Shown here in pieces: positions 53,580-64,000 of a stretch of 64,000 nucleotides of DNA. The stretch covers positions 38,383,638 through 38,447,637 of the forward strand of contig NC_133398.1 in NCBI RefSeq assembly GCF_047511655.1, written 5' to 3'. This stretch comes from Castor canadensis (lineage: Eukaryota; Chordata; Mammalia; Rodentia; Castoridae). The notes beneath the pieces are model-generated. The model did no database searches. It was given only the letters and a program-made list of their open reading frames with translations, and was not told where the DNA came from. How positions within the stretch are numbered: the stretch's first letter is position 1; each line of letters opens with the position of its first letter. The position numbers and the translations under genes were made by a program.

Positions 53580-54240
53580 AACCTCTTCCTATGGGATTCA
53601 GGAATCACTCATTTTATGAGTCTTTTTTTCTTAGTTTAAAATAAGACCCATTTATTATCTCACAGCTCTGTAGGTCAGAAGTCCAGGTAGATTCAATCAG
53701 GGTCTCTGCTTAAGGTCTCACAAGGCTAAAGTCAAGACATTGACTTTTCTGGAGGCTCTGAGGAAGAATCCACTTCCAAGCTCTTTCAGGTCCTTGTGAC
53801 TGATGAGCTTTCCTTTCCGGCTGTCAGCCAGGGGCCGCTGTCTGTATCTAGTGACTGCTGTCAGGTCCTGCCATGGGCCTGTGCATCTCAGCCATAGAAA
53901 ACCTTTCAGCCAAATCCATCTTATGCTTCCAATCTCTCTGACTGCCTTATCTGCTCTTATGGGCCTTAAAAGTTGCCAATGGAGCAGCAAGTTTCTTGCT
54001 CTGGGGACCCGTTATCCAACATGAGCATCCAGGTCCAGTGCCAGCAGTATTACCAGTGTCGACCTTAATAACAGCAGCAGTGGTGGTAAAAGCAGCATCC
54101 TCCCTGCCCCGGTTCTGTGGAGGATTTTGATTGTACTTACCCTAAGCAGCATCCCTTTGCTCCTGTCTGATATTCAGTCTTCCATCTTCAGTCTTCCAAG
54201 GGATTCTCTGGGCTATGCAGTACCTTTTCAAAAACTCCTT
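53580..54240 (+). repeat. Old interspersed repeat, family not assigned
   Basis: TTATTATCTCACAGCTCTGTAGG, CAGGGTCTCTGC, TCACAAGGCTAAAGTC and CACTTCCAAGCTC follow the order of a common ancient mammalian repeat. I cannot assign the family. Confidence 0.4.
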
Positions 54241-54249
54241 TTCTATCCA

Positions 54250-54345
54250 GAGACTGAAGCAGGAGGATCCTGAGTTCCAGGATGGCCTGAGCTGCACAGT
54301 GAGTCCCTGTCTCAAAATTAACAGTGACAATAACAAAATAAACAA
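54250..54345 (+). repeat. B1-like SINE, 5'-truncated
   Basis: Sense unit from GACTGAAGCAGGAGGATCC to CCCTGTCTCAAAA, followed by an A-rich tail to about 54400. Confidence 0.75.
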
Positions 54346-54419
54346 CTCCCCCAAACAAATAAATAAAAACTAAAACAAACAAAAACAAAACAACCCCAAA
54401 TCTTCCCTCCTTTTCTAAG

Positions 54420-55140
54420 TCAATCAAAGTTGTTTCCTATTGTCAGCTGGTAATCTGGATAGAACATGCACTCTCCTTTATTCTGGTCTCACAGTTTTTC
54501 TGCCTAATGGCTTCTTTTCAAAGTCAGGTCAGATGTTATTTTTTCCATACCTGTTAAGTTAGCACCCTGCCTCTGGATGTACTAGCATCCTGTGTTTATC
54601 TCTATCACCAGTTCTCCTATTCTGTAGTATCATAATCTGTTGTGCCTCAAGTGTCTCTCACTAGAGTTTTTTAAGGGCAGGGACCATATTTTACTCCCAA
54701 AGCCTGAGATTTAGTGGGTACTCAAAGGCACAAACATAAATATTAGTGGCTGTATCCTTTTGTGTCCTTAAACTCTTTATTTGCCTCTAACTGAATTATT
54801 TTCAGTGTGGAACTCAGTAGTTATGTAGACATGCCTAGGCCATGGAAGTCCTTGGTCATTCCTTAGAGCTAGTTGCTTATTTTCTAGTTAATGAAATTTA
54901 GCTAATTTCTAGACTATGTTCCCTAGTTTTAAGGTACTAAAAAGACCATTTTCTTTGATTGAGTATGTTTACCACATTTGGAGGAGTTAATATGGATGCT
55001 GTTTTGTCTGCAGTGATTTCTCTGCTAGAGCATGTGACTTATTAATAAGATTGACTCAAAGTCCCAGCAAACTCCAAGAAGAATCAGATGTTCATAACCA
55101 GAGAAAGAAGAGAAAAATCATAATATAGGAAATAAATATT
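54420..55140. other. Intergenic DNA
   Basis: AT-rich. It may hold further old repeat traces, but nothing I can name. Confidence 0.4.
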
Positions 55141-55144
55141 TGTC

Positions 55145-55569
55145 CATGGTGTTGGAATTATTAACCCTCCGGTGCTGAAAACAGACACACAAGAGACAGA
55201 AAACCTTGACAAAGCAATTTTCTCTTGATCAAGAGGGTGCAAGCACGTGCTCACTCCAGCTGAGCAAACATGCAAGCACAAAATGGCTGACAGTGGCTCC
55301 TCCTTATATCCCTGATGCAGTCGTACCTGCCCCTCACCTGGGATTTGTCCGGGTCAAAGTTTCACAATCTCCCTCAATTGGCTAAAAGGCTTGGGGGACG
55401 GGTTAGGGCCTGCAGTTTTGTGGGCAATGGAGTTGTATGTGAATCCAGAAGAAGAGGCAAGGACCCTTTAAACATGCAAGTCACCTAAGATGGCAAACCG
55501 AGAAAATTTTAAGAAATCTAAAAGGGTAACAAATACTTTGACAGAAAAGATTATTTTTCTTACACATGG
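55145..55569 (-). mobile_element. Solo retroviral LTR with target-site duplication
   Basis: A 415 bp TGTTGG...TTACA element (55150-55564) flanked by CATGG at 55145-55149 and 55565-55569. On the minus strand it has a TATA-like GATATAAGG followed by a U/GT-rich end, the layout of U3-R-U5. No internal retroviral sequence adjoins it, so it is a solo LTR. Confidence 0.7.
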
Positions 55570-55987
55570 AAAGACCTTTTTACATTCTTTTTGAGAAGTA
55601 GGATTGTGTATTACTCGTCTCCGTAGTCTTTACAATAACTCACACATAATAGATATGCCAAGGGAAGAGATATTCCTTTTTATTCTAAACTTTTCTGATC
55701 CTATGATTTTGGGCATCGTAGGAAGTATTTGGGCCAATATGATATGTACTTCCAGTTTGGATCAAGAAGACTATAGATTTAGGTAGCCTGAAAGGCTTTT
55801 GTAGACTGAGTGAGGATGTCAGATGGAGTTTTTCTAAGGGTGGACTCTATGTTTGTCCTTTGTACATGTGACAGCCCAAATTATAAATGGTTTTGAAATC
55901 TTTGGTGAGTCAGGAACATTCTTGTACATGTTCTTAATCTTCTTTGTGGGCTTAATCTGCATATGAGAATAGATTGAGAACTAATCA

Positions 55988-56362
55988 TGTAGCAGGGAGG
56001 AGGATCAGAAGAAAACAGACTAGGCCTGAGTCCTGAGAAAGTAGCAGGGAGGTAGGGATGGCATAACAGAGAGATAAAACCTGAGAAATCTGAACATGAG
56101 GAAGATCACATAGCACCAGGGAGGGGAAAGTCACATAGCACTAGGATAAAATAGCCAATAAAATGAAATATAACCATATATGGATTAGACCTTGCTTTAG
56201 CTTCTGTAACCTGCTTGCAAGGGTATACAAGGTGAGACCCCTTTGTTCTCCGGGCTCAGCCTTTGGACACGAGTCTGCCGAGTCTGTGCCAGCACAATAA
56301 AATGTTGCTTCCTGCTAATTGCCTCAAGAGTTCTGTATCTCAGCTAGCAAACTCCTGCAACA
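55988..56362 (+). mobile_element. 5' LTR of ERV1 provirus
   Basis: A 375 bp TG...CA unit paired with 63189-63551. It contains CCAATAAAATG, a damaged TATA box (TATACAAGG near 56224) and AATAAA at 56296-56301. By manual alignment it differs from the 3' LTR by about 23 substitutions plus one 12 bp gap, roughly 6%. The flank ATCA at 55984-55987 is part of a likely 4 bp duplication. Confidence 0.92.
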
Positions 56363-56367
56363 TTTCT

Positions 56368-56385
56368 TGGGGGATCATCCAGGAT
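56368..56385 (+). other. Proviral primer-binding site, tRNA-Pro type
   Basis: TGGGGGATCATCCAGGAT, five bases after the LTR, matches the proline-tRNA primer-binding site of gammaretroviruses at 15 of 18 positions. This places the element in class I (ERV1). Confidence 0.8.
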
Positions 56386-57029
56386 TGTGGAGATGGTGAG
56401 TTATCACCTCCCTTGTCACCAGGGTGTGTACCCCGGGACTGCCAGGAGGAGATCCCACCAGGCACCAACGGACAGCTTGATCTGGAGGGGAGTCATCCTC
56501 CTAATGAGTCAGGGTGAGGGCACAACAGAACCCAGTGAGGCCCAGGAGCCAGTGAGGGTTAAGGAGCATTACTCATCAGACTGGTAAGAACCCAGGTTCA
56601 AATTCAGGCCTGCCCCAGGAGGCAGAAGGGGAGCTTGATCACCTCCCAATGGGACACCCTAGTAATTGCCATTTTGGGGGTGAAACCATGTCTCTTAGGT
56701 TCAGGAGCGGTATGGGAGTATGGTGATGTATGAGAGTATATGAAAATGCGAGCTGAGATACAGCCTAGCTGCAAAGCGCGTGAGGAGTTCCCTCCCGCTC
56801 TGTGTTTGGCAGTCTGGTAATGGGAGGAAATATGTGGAAATCAGAGTAAAAATACTTCCTTGGAGTGTATGATTAATAACTTTAAAAAGGTATTTAATGG
56901 AGACTATGGAGTTAACTCCTAACAAGCTAAATGTCCTTTGTAAAGTAGATTGGCCTGCTTTTGGTGTAGGATGGCCCCTGGAAGAATCACTAGATAAAAC
57001 TGTGATTAATGAAGTTTGCAGAGTAATTG

Positions 57030-57070
57030 TAAGAAAACAAACCAAACAAACAAACAAACAAACAAAAAAA
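57030..57070 (+). repeat. (AAAC)n simple repeat
   Basis: About nine CAAA units within the provirus. Confidence 0.9.
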
Positions 57071-58701
57071 CAACCCTAACACCCAGGAGAATGGGAAAAG
57101 CCAAGAGGCTAAAACTGGTCTTCAAAAACCAGACTCTTGTTTATTTAAATTCAGGTAGCAATTTAATGGGCATCCTGAAGGAGGACAGAGGCTCAGCACT
57201 AACTGAGCTCTTACAAAAATTAACACATGAAGGATGGACTTGCACTGATACATAAGATCTGGTCTGACTTGAAAGAAAAGGAATGTTACAGAAGGGTTGT
57301 GAATGTCGAGAGGGGGAAGTGGAGGAATGGAAGCAAAATTGGGATGATGTCTTCCTAAATAAAGTGAAGAGAGAGAGAAGAGAGAGAAAAACAGAGAGGA
57401 GAGAGTGAGAGGGAAAAGAGAGAGGAAAAAAGAAAATGTCATGAAATGTTTGGAGATAGAAAAGGATGAAAGGTTTAATACACTCCTTCAGTTAGTTTTT
57501 ATGTCTTAAAAATAAAAAGTAAATAAAAAGCAATTTAGGATTATTAAAATATGCCAGAAATACCGAACTTGCTGGCACCTTTACTTCTAGGGAGTATAAA
57601 CGGGGAGAACCTACCTAAAAAGGTGGAAAAAAAAAAAAAAGGAGCAACTTTGACATTAAAAAAAAAAAAAAAAACAACTGTTCCAAAAGGTTGGTGCAGT
57701 AAGCTTGGTCTGTTATTGAGACAGTCATGAGATGCTTATGTTTCCCTTGCTAATGGCCGGTCAGATTATGCGTCTAACGGTCCATTCACAGTGTGTGTGT
57801 ATGTAAACATCTTCAAAATGGTTCTTAAACTGCCACTATAAGGTTAAATATGATACTCAAGGTAACAAAAACACCAGGGTATTTATTTTAAAGATCTCTG
57901 TTATAAACTGCTTAGGCTTTTTACACATAAATATGTAAACATCTTGAGAATGGTTCTTATTATAGAGTCAATGTAAAAAAATATTTCTCTGTTCTGCTGC
58001 TACTTTTTAAGAAAAACAGCTTTTCAAACTTACTTCAATCCGGTCTCACTAGGCGCAGGCATTCAGGGGTTAACACTCCAGCTCAGACCAGAGAGAAAAA
58101 AAGAAAAAGAAAAAAAAATAGGGGGGCCACAGCCTGCAGCAAAAATCTTGGAATTTGGGTAATTAAAGAAATGACCTTCGCATGCTTCATTTTGTCATAA
58201 ATACAATCTAAAATTTAATTCTCTCTTACAATACAAGGGTCTATTAACAAATAGTCTCTCTATAAATTGTTTTTACACAAAAAAAATTTTAAGGTTGCTT
58301 TCTTTCTGGTTTTTTTTTTCCATACAAATATAAGGTTCTAAGTTAAAAGGCTTTATAAATTAATTTCAACAAGTAACATGATATTAAAAATATGATTTTT
58401 TTAAATAAAAAGATAAAAAATACTTTTAGATTAAAAAAAAAAGATAAAGACAAGCTCCCCCAGGAGATACAAAATAAGTTGTCATAAAAGATGGAGCTTA
58501 TAGATGTTTATGTAAGTGATCAAGTTAACTAAAATCTAAGAGTTACATTAAAGGTTTTGTAAGGTCAAAATTTAATGTACTGATGTTAAACTAAAAACTT
58601 AATTTTCTAAGCTCATAACAACAAGGCTATCTTTAAAATGTATTTTTTATAACATTTACAAAAAATTGTCTTAAAAACATTTATTGTTTTGTCAAGATAA
58701 T

Positions 58702-58900
58702 TGTTGGGAATTTTTGGTGCAACAGGTTAACCCACATATTTGTCAAGACAGCAAGAGTTTATTAAAACACAGAGAAACGAGAGGCAGCTGAGCACAGGGA
58801 GAACTGCTGCACTGATATAAGGGTTATGACAAATTTACTTATGTAAAGCCAAAGTGCACCCTCCAGTTAGGATTAAAAAAAACTCAAAAAGGAGCACTAC
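58702..58900 (-). mobile_element. Possible LTR fragment nested in provirus
   Basis: Starts TGTTGGGAATTT. Read on the minus strand it shows CCCTTATATCAG, then TTTTAATAAACTC, then ...CCCAACA, the order of TATA, poly(A) signal and LTR end. The left-hand limit on the minus strand is unclear. Confidence 0.4.
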
Positions 58901-59566
58901 ACTGGAAGTCAAGACCTCCAGTTTTTAATTGACCTCAACAGAGTAGAGATGTTTGTCCTACTCCTTCCACCTATTGGATGGAAGGAATTTTTGCCCTGGG
59001 ATTGCCAGATTGGACCTGTTATTTTAGGGGGTGGGGCTCCATTGACTACAGGTTGGTGGGATCCTGCTCTATGTCATAAACCATGTGTTAATGTCAACAA
59101 TCTGGGATGTGATCCCTTATCAACACCTGAGCCATGATTCTTGGCCACTATGTTTCCTAACTCCACACTTAGTCCCCATAAAATTTACCCGTGTTCTCTG
59201 GTGATTTTTGTCAGGGTTTTAACTACTAAGGTAGCTCATGTTCATTTAAGAGTTGGCTTATGTTGGGGTTAACAATAAGGACAGCTATGTTAGCCCCACC
59301 CCTTGCAGATGGCTTACCTTTATCTCCCTGGATAGATGCCAAGGACAGTTGGGCAGACAGTGACCTAACTACAACTTATCTTTCTTGGTTGCCCAGCAAC
59401 AATACTCCTTAGTGACCTTTCTGGTATACTTTTCCATTAGCGCCCTACATCTAGCCCAAGCCTGTGTATGGCAATGGGCTCTAGCTCTCTTGCTGGGGTC
59501 TCCCTCCACAGGACTCCTGCCTAAACAATAAACCCTGTACTGGTGTTAGCTGTCTCTCTGCCTCTT

Positions 59567-61061
59567 CCATACCTCTTCTTTTCTTTTCTTTTTTAATTTT
59601 TATTTTATTATTCATATGTGCATTACAAGGCTTGGGTCATTTCTCCCCCCTGCCTCCACCCCCTCCCTTACCACCCACTCTGCCCCTCCCTCTCCCCCCA
59701 CCCCCTCAATACCCAGCAGAAACTATTTTGCCCTTATTTCTAATTTTGTTGTAGAGAGAGTATAAGCAATAATAGGAAGGAACAAGGGTTTTTGCTGGTT
59801 GAGATAAGGATAGCTATACAGGGCATTGACTCACATTGATTTCCTGTGCGTGGGTGTTACCTTCTAGCTTAATTCTTTTTGATCTCACCTTTTCTCTAGT
59901 TCCTGGTCCCCTTTTCCTATTGGCCTCAGTTGCTTTTAAGGTATCTGCTTTAGCTTCTCTGTATTAAGGGCAACAAATGCTAGCTAACTCTTTAGGTGTC
60001 TTACCTATCCTCACCCCTCCCTTGTGTGCTCTCACTTTTATCATGTGCTCAAAGTCTAATCCCATTGTTGTGTTTGCCCTTGATCTAATGTCCACATATG
60101 AGGGAGAACATACGATTTTTGGTCTTTTGGGCCAGGCTAACCTCACTCAGAATGATGTTCTCCAATTCCATCCATTTACCAGCGAATGATAACATTTCGT
60201 TCTTCTTCATGGCTGCATAAAATTCCATTGTGTATAGATACCACATTTTCTTAATCCATTCGTCAGTGGTGGGGCATCTTGGCTGTTTCCATAACTTGGC
60301 TATTGTGAATAGTGCCGCAATCAATATGGGTGTGCAGGTGCTTCTGGAGTAACCTGTGTCACAGTCTTTTGGGTATATCACCAAGAGTGGTATTGCTGGA
60401 TCAAATGGTAGATCAATGTTTAGCTTTTTAAGTAGCCTCCAAATTTTTTTCCAGAGTAGTTGTACTAGTTTACATTCCCACCAGCAGTGTAAGAGGGTTC
60501 CTTTTTCCCCCGCATCCTCGCCAACACCTGTTGTTGGTGGTGTTGCTGATGATGGCTATTCTAACAGGGGTGAGGTAGAATCTTAGTGTGGTTTTAATTT
60601 GCATTTCCTTTATTGCTAGAGATGGTGAGCATTTTTTCATGTGCTTTTTGGCCATTTGAATTTCTTCTTTTGAGAAAGTTCTGTTTAGTTCACTTGCCCA
60701 TTTCTTTATTGGTTCATTAGTTTTGGGAGAATTTAGTTTTTTCAGTTCTCTATATATTCTGGTTATCAGTCCTTTGTCTGATGTGTAGCTGGCAAATATT
60801 TTCTCTCACTCTGTGGGTGTTCTCTTCAGTTTAGAGACCATTTCTTTTGATGAATAGAAGCTTTTTAGTTTTATGAGGTCCCATTTATCTATGCTATCTC
60901 TTAGTTGCTGTGCTGCTGGGGTTTCGTTGGGAAAGTTCTTACCTATACCTACTAACTCCAGAGTATTTCCTACTCTTTCCTGTATCAACTTTAGAGTTTG
61001 TGGTCTGATATTAAGATCCTTGATCCATTTTGAGTTAATATTGCCATACCTCTTATTTTCT
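59567..61061 (-). mobile_element. LINE-1 nested in the provirus, 5'-truncated
   Basis: Antisense L1 (59585-61043) flanked by an 18 bp duplication CCATACCTCTTMTTTTCT (59567-59584 and 61044-61061, one mismatch). The minus strand encodes the C-terminal part of L1 ORF2 (about 61020 down to 60085, with a few stops), then a G-rich 3'UTR and A-rich tail. Since it interrupts the provirus, it is younger. Confidence 0.92.
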
Positions 61062-61766
61062 AACAGTTTATATAAAACTTTCTAGATGACCTTATGGTTA
61101 AACAGCTGCTGTCTTGGGTGATTCTAATACAGTTGGTACCCTATATGTGTCTGTGACTGGGCTATTTGGGTTTACTAAAACTGTTCTTCCTCCCTACAAC
61201 TGATAAAAATCTAAGGTTTTACTTCAAAAACAACTAAACTAATATGTATATATAACTATATAGAACTGTGATGCTATTGTTGGTTCCTGTATATTAAATA
61301 TATTTATGTTTTTCAAACATATCAAGCCTTCTAAAACACAGAATTTAGATAAACACAGTAACAAAAAGTTAGTGGTACTGATACACTGCTCTGTTAGTTG
61401 CTAAATTGTCCATCAAAATCATCAAACCATGATTCTTAAGTTTTTGTCATTACAGTTCTGATTTTTCTAGGGCATTGATAATCAAGTCCATAAAAAATGA
61501 CTCTAATAACTACTTATGTATCAGCCAGATTAGCTTTTTAGACATCTGCTTTTGTTGGATTTTGTTTTGTATTGTCCTTGTCTAGAAGCCCACTGCCTAA
61601 GAGCCACTCCTTCTAAGCCTCTTTGTGGCTTAAATTTGGCCAAAAGGGTCTAATTGGCACTGACTCCCACCTGATCTGCTTGTTATTCCCCTCCCCCCCA
61701 GACATGGGATCAAAACCAATCAAACAAACAAAATACAGGAATACAACCAATTAAGAAAGATATTCA

Positions 61767-61859
61767 GTCTATGGCCATACCACCCTGATACATGCCTGAT
61801 CTCATCTGATCTCAGGAGCTAAGCAGGGTTGAGCCTGGTTAGTACTTGGATGGAAGACA
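61767..61859 (+). pseudogene. 5S rRNA pseudogene, 3'-truncated
   Basis: About 93 nt match the first three quarters of 5S rRNA: GTCTATGGCCATACCACCCTG, then CTGATCTCAGGAGCTAAGCAG, then GGTTAGTACTTGGATGG. The internal box A and most of box C are still readable. The last ~28 nt of 5S are missing and unrelated sequence follows. It sits inside the provirus. Confidence 0.9.
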
Positions 61860-63174
61860 GATCTTCAGAAGAGACTGTCAGAGACAAGCAGTTTGGAGAC
61901 AAAGGGGAGAATGCCATCAAAATTCAAATGGAGTCACTGATGCCAGACCTCTCAAAAATAACTAAGGCCGAGAGGATTAAAGAAATGGTTCTTATGCATG
62001 TGTGGCTACCTGACATTAAAGCCCTTCTAGACACAAATTCATATTTTTAGACAGGGTTTTCTACTTAAATAGAGACAAAATAACTATTTTTACTGGCTTT
62101 AAACATGTCCTTTAATACTTAAGGATGGTGGACATATAAACTGATTATATATTGTTGCCATGGTAATTCTACTCAGTTTAAAAAAAAACAACTAAAATTT
62201 CCAACCATTAAAACCCCATTGGAGGGGCCCTTTTGTTGTTATCTTGTCTATTCCCACCATAGTTAAAAGTAGCAGTTGGATCCACCACAGTTAAGTCAAG
62301 CCAGCTTCTCTTGAGTGGGAGTACATCCCTGGTCTGGCTTCACCATGCAGGATCACCCTCTGGAATCTAAGTGCCCTCCCTCAGCAGGACTCCGCTTCCC
62401 AGGAAACAACAGGGGACCAAGAACAATGGAATGACAGCCCTGCTCTAGTCATCCCAAAAGCTGAATAGTCTACACATGGCTTGAGTAGTCAATTCTCCAA
62501 CAGGGCAAACAGGCTATTTTTTCACACCAGTTATTTCACTGTAATGCATTGTCACCCCTTGTCTGTATCTGTTGTTGTAGTTCTCACCCTAGTCTTCACC
62601 ATAGGATTGGTAGGAACCACCCCTGCTGATTGATCTCACAGTGAAAGGTTTTTATTTGCTCTCTTCTCTTTTGAGCAGGATACATAATTGCTATTTATGG
62701 TTACTGATCTGGTTTGACAAAGGACAAAATATGCAGCCCTCCTTCACAAGGGGAAAGTTGCCCCTAACTGCACCTGTGGCACCTGTACTTAAGTCATCTG
62801 ATTAAACACGGGGAAAAATAATTAGTATAAAAATAGATAAAAAGGGTCTTTACCCTAAGAGTCTGATACACCTCAAATTAGTAACTGTTATCCATGAGAA
62901 TTCCTCATACCAAGTTTTTCACTCATTTTATTAGGAGAGAAAGAGTGAATTTTCCTTCTCTGCCAAAACTAAAAACTTGTTCCTCTCACCGGCTGAGTCT
63001 ATAGCCCAGACACTAAATGTCACTTTATGCTATGTTTGGGGGGTGGGGGACCAACATGGGAGATCGTTGGGCTTGGGAAAAAGATGACAAATGACCTTAC
63101 ATGTAATGATGTTATAAAAATGCAAATCCCTAAATTAAGATGATGCCCTTTGACCCTAAGTGGGTCCGAGCATC

Positions 63175-63185
63175 AAAGGGGAGAA
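63175..63185 (+). other. Proviral polypurine tract
   Basis: AAAGGGGAGAA ends three bases before the 3' LTR, the expected plus-strand priming site. Confidence 0.8.
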
Positions 63186-63188
63186 TAA

Positions 63189-63551
63189 TGCAGCAGGGAG
63201 GAGGATCAAAAGAAAACAGACTAGGCCTGAGTCCTGAGAAAGTGGCAGGGAGGTAGGGATGGCATAGGAGAGAGATAAAACCTGAGAAATCTGAACATGA
63301 GGAAGGTCACCTAGCACCAGGGAGGGGAAAGTCAAATAGCACTAGGATAAAGTAGCCAATAAAATGAAATATAACCATATATGGATTAGAACTTGCTTTT
63401 TGCTTGCAAGGGTATATAAGGTGAGACCCCTTTGATCTCGGGGCTCAACCTTTGGACATAAGTCCACTGAGTCTGTGCCAGCACAATAAAATGTTGCTTC
63501 CTGCTAATTGCCTCAAGAGTTCCGTATCTCAGCTAGCAAACTCCCATAACA
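63189..63551 (+). mobile_element. 3' LTR of ERV1 provirus
   Basis: A 363 bp partner of the 5' LTR. Unlike that copy it keeps a TATATAAG box (63413-63420). AATAAA lies at 63485-63490. It ends in AACA, then ATCG, which differs by one base from the ATCA before the 5' LTR. Confidence 0.92.
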
Positions 63552-64000
63552 ATCGGAGAGTTCTGAAAGTTCCTGGAGAACCAGTGAGTGGTTCTATGAG
63601 AGAGAATTCACATTTATTATAAAATCTGCAAGAATTAGTAGTGTTAGAATTAGTGATCCCTTAGCCCAGAGCAAATTCCAGGGCTTGCTATGCCTAGAAG
63701 ACAGTAGATCAGACAGAAAGATTCTTTCTCAGTCTTTGTGAGCAAGCAGTAAACAAAAATAACAAGTCTGGAAGGAAGTGTTGCAGAAAGAATGTTGGAC
63801 CAGCGAGAACAAGTCTGAGAGGAAGCACTCACTGAACTGGCGTGGAGTGTGGCTAGAGTTGGGGTTACAAAGAAAAAGTCCATAGTCTAGTGAGAGAGAC
63901 AACTATAAAGGAGTGGATTTACCATGAAGTGACTTGCACAGAGCCTTTCCAAGGCCCTGGGAGGGGCTTAACAATATTATCTTGTACTATTTTCCTTTAA
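63552..64000. other. Intergenic flank of the provirus
   Basis: AT-moderate DNA, possibly an older repeat. No gene is recognised to the end of the window. Confidence 0.4.

Larger units (their letters stand above)
56363..63188 (+). pseudogene. Decayed internal region of the ERV1 provirus
   Basis: About 6.8 kb between paired LTRs, including nested insertions. A short gag matrix-like stretch (about 56897-57020) has the WP-x-F-x-VGWP pattern of gammaretroviral gag. Reverse transcriptase, integrase and full env are not recognisable in any frame, and the interior is A-rich and full of stops and homopolymers. A hydrophobic Val/Leu-rich stretch near 62565-62625 may derive from env. No viral protein could be made from this copy as it stands. 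Confidence 0.75.

Noticed and set aside
58949-59137. Open frame in the provirus taken as an env fragment
   Set aside because: No diagnostic env motif visible. It may be proviral or from another inserted repeat, so no gene name is given.

Overview
This is a single-copy stretch of a mammalian nuclear genome. It shows spliced genes with consensus GT/AG introns, CpG-island promoters, SINEs, LINE-1, MIR, L2 and endogenous retroviral repeats. Most young SINEs are ID-like units, alone or joined to B1-like (7SL-derived) units. That points to a rodent outside the mouse/rat group. A castorimorph such as a beaver is my best guess, from SINE style only. Nothing here looks prokaryotic, and there is no CRISPR array or operon.

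Two genes are certain, both on the minus strand. DNAJB5 (HSP40 family B5) has coding exons at 6802-7035, 7240-7841 and 10858-11068, giving 348 codons. An upstream in-frame exon at 13401-13582 gives 382- and 420-residue isoforms. Its CpG-island promoter is at about 14.0-14.6 kb, followed upstream by six inverted CCAAT boxes and a perfect three-unit heat-shock element. PHF24 (GINIP, KIAA1045) has seven coding exons between 25419 and 31924, giving exactly 400 codons. It probably has a 4.6 kb 3'UTR, and a non-coding first exon ends at 44946 inside a second CpG island. Exon lengths and phases add up exactly to the known protein lengths. The order PHF24 then DNAJB5 in the same direction matches human 9p13.3.

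The 6 kb between the genes holds a strong CTCF-type motif (18243), an RE1/NRSE-like motif (19095), an X-box-like cluster (17402), purine-rich low-complexity DNA and MIR pieces. Downstream of DNAJB5 (1-5600) there are SINEs, simple repeats and a diverged second copy of the last part of the DNAJB5 3'UTR. The 13 kb first intron of PHF24 holds SINE, L2, MIR and LTR fragments.

From 45.5 kb to the end the window is intergenic and repeat-dominated. It contains a MaLR LTR, a 5.7 kb antisense LINE-1 patchwork, a solo LTR with target-site duplication, and a decayed gammaretrovirus-like (ERV1) provirus. The provirus has paired LTRs (55988-56362 and 63189-63551), a tRNA-Pro-type primer-binding site and a polypurine tract. 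Nested inside it are an antisense L1 with its own target-site duplication and a truncated 5S rRNA pseudogene.

I did not find a new enzymatic or defence system. The items most worth testing are the regulatory elements around DNAJB5/PHF24, the duplicated 3'UTR, the alternative DNAJB5 N-terminus and the nested provirus.
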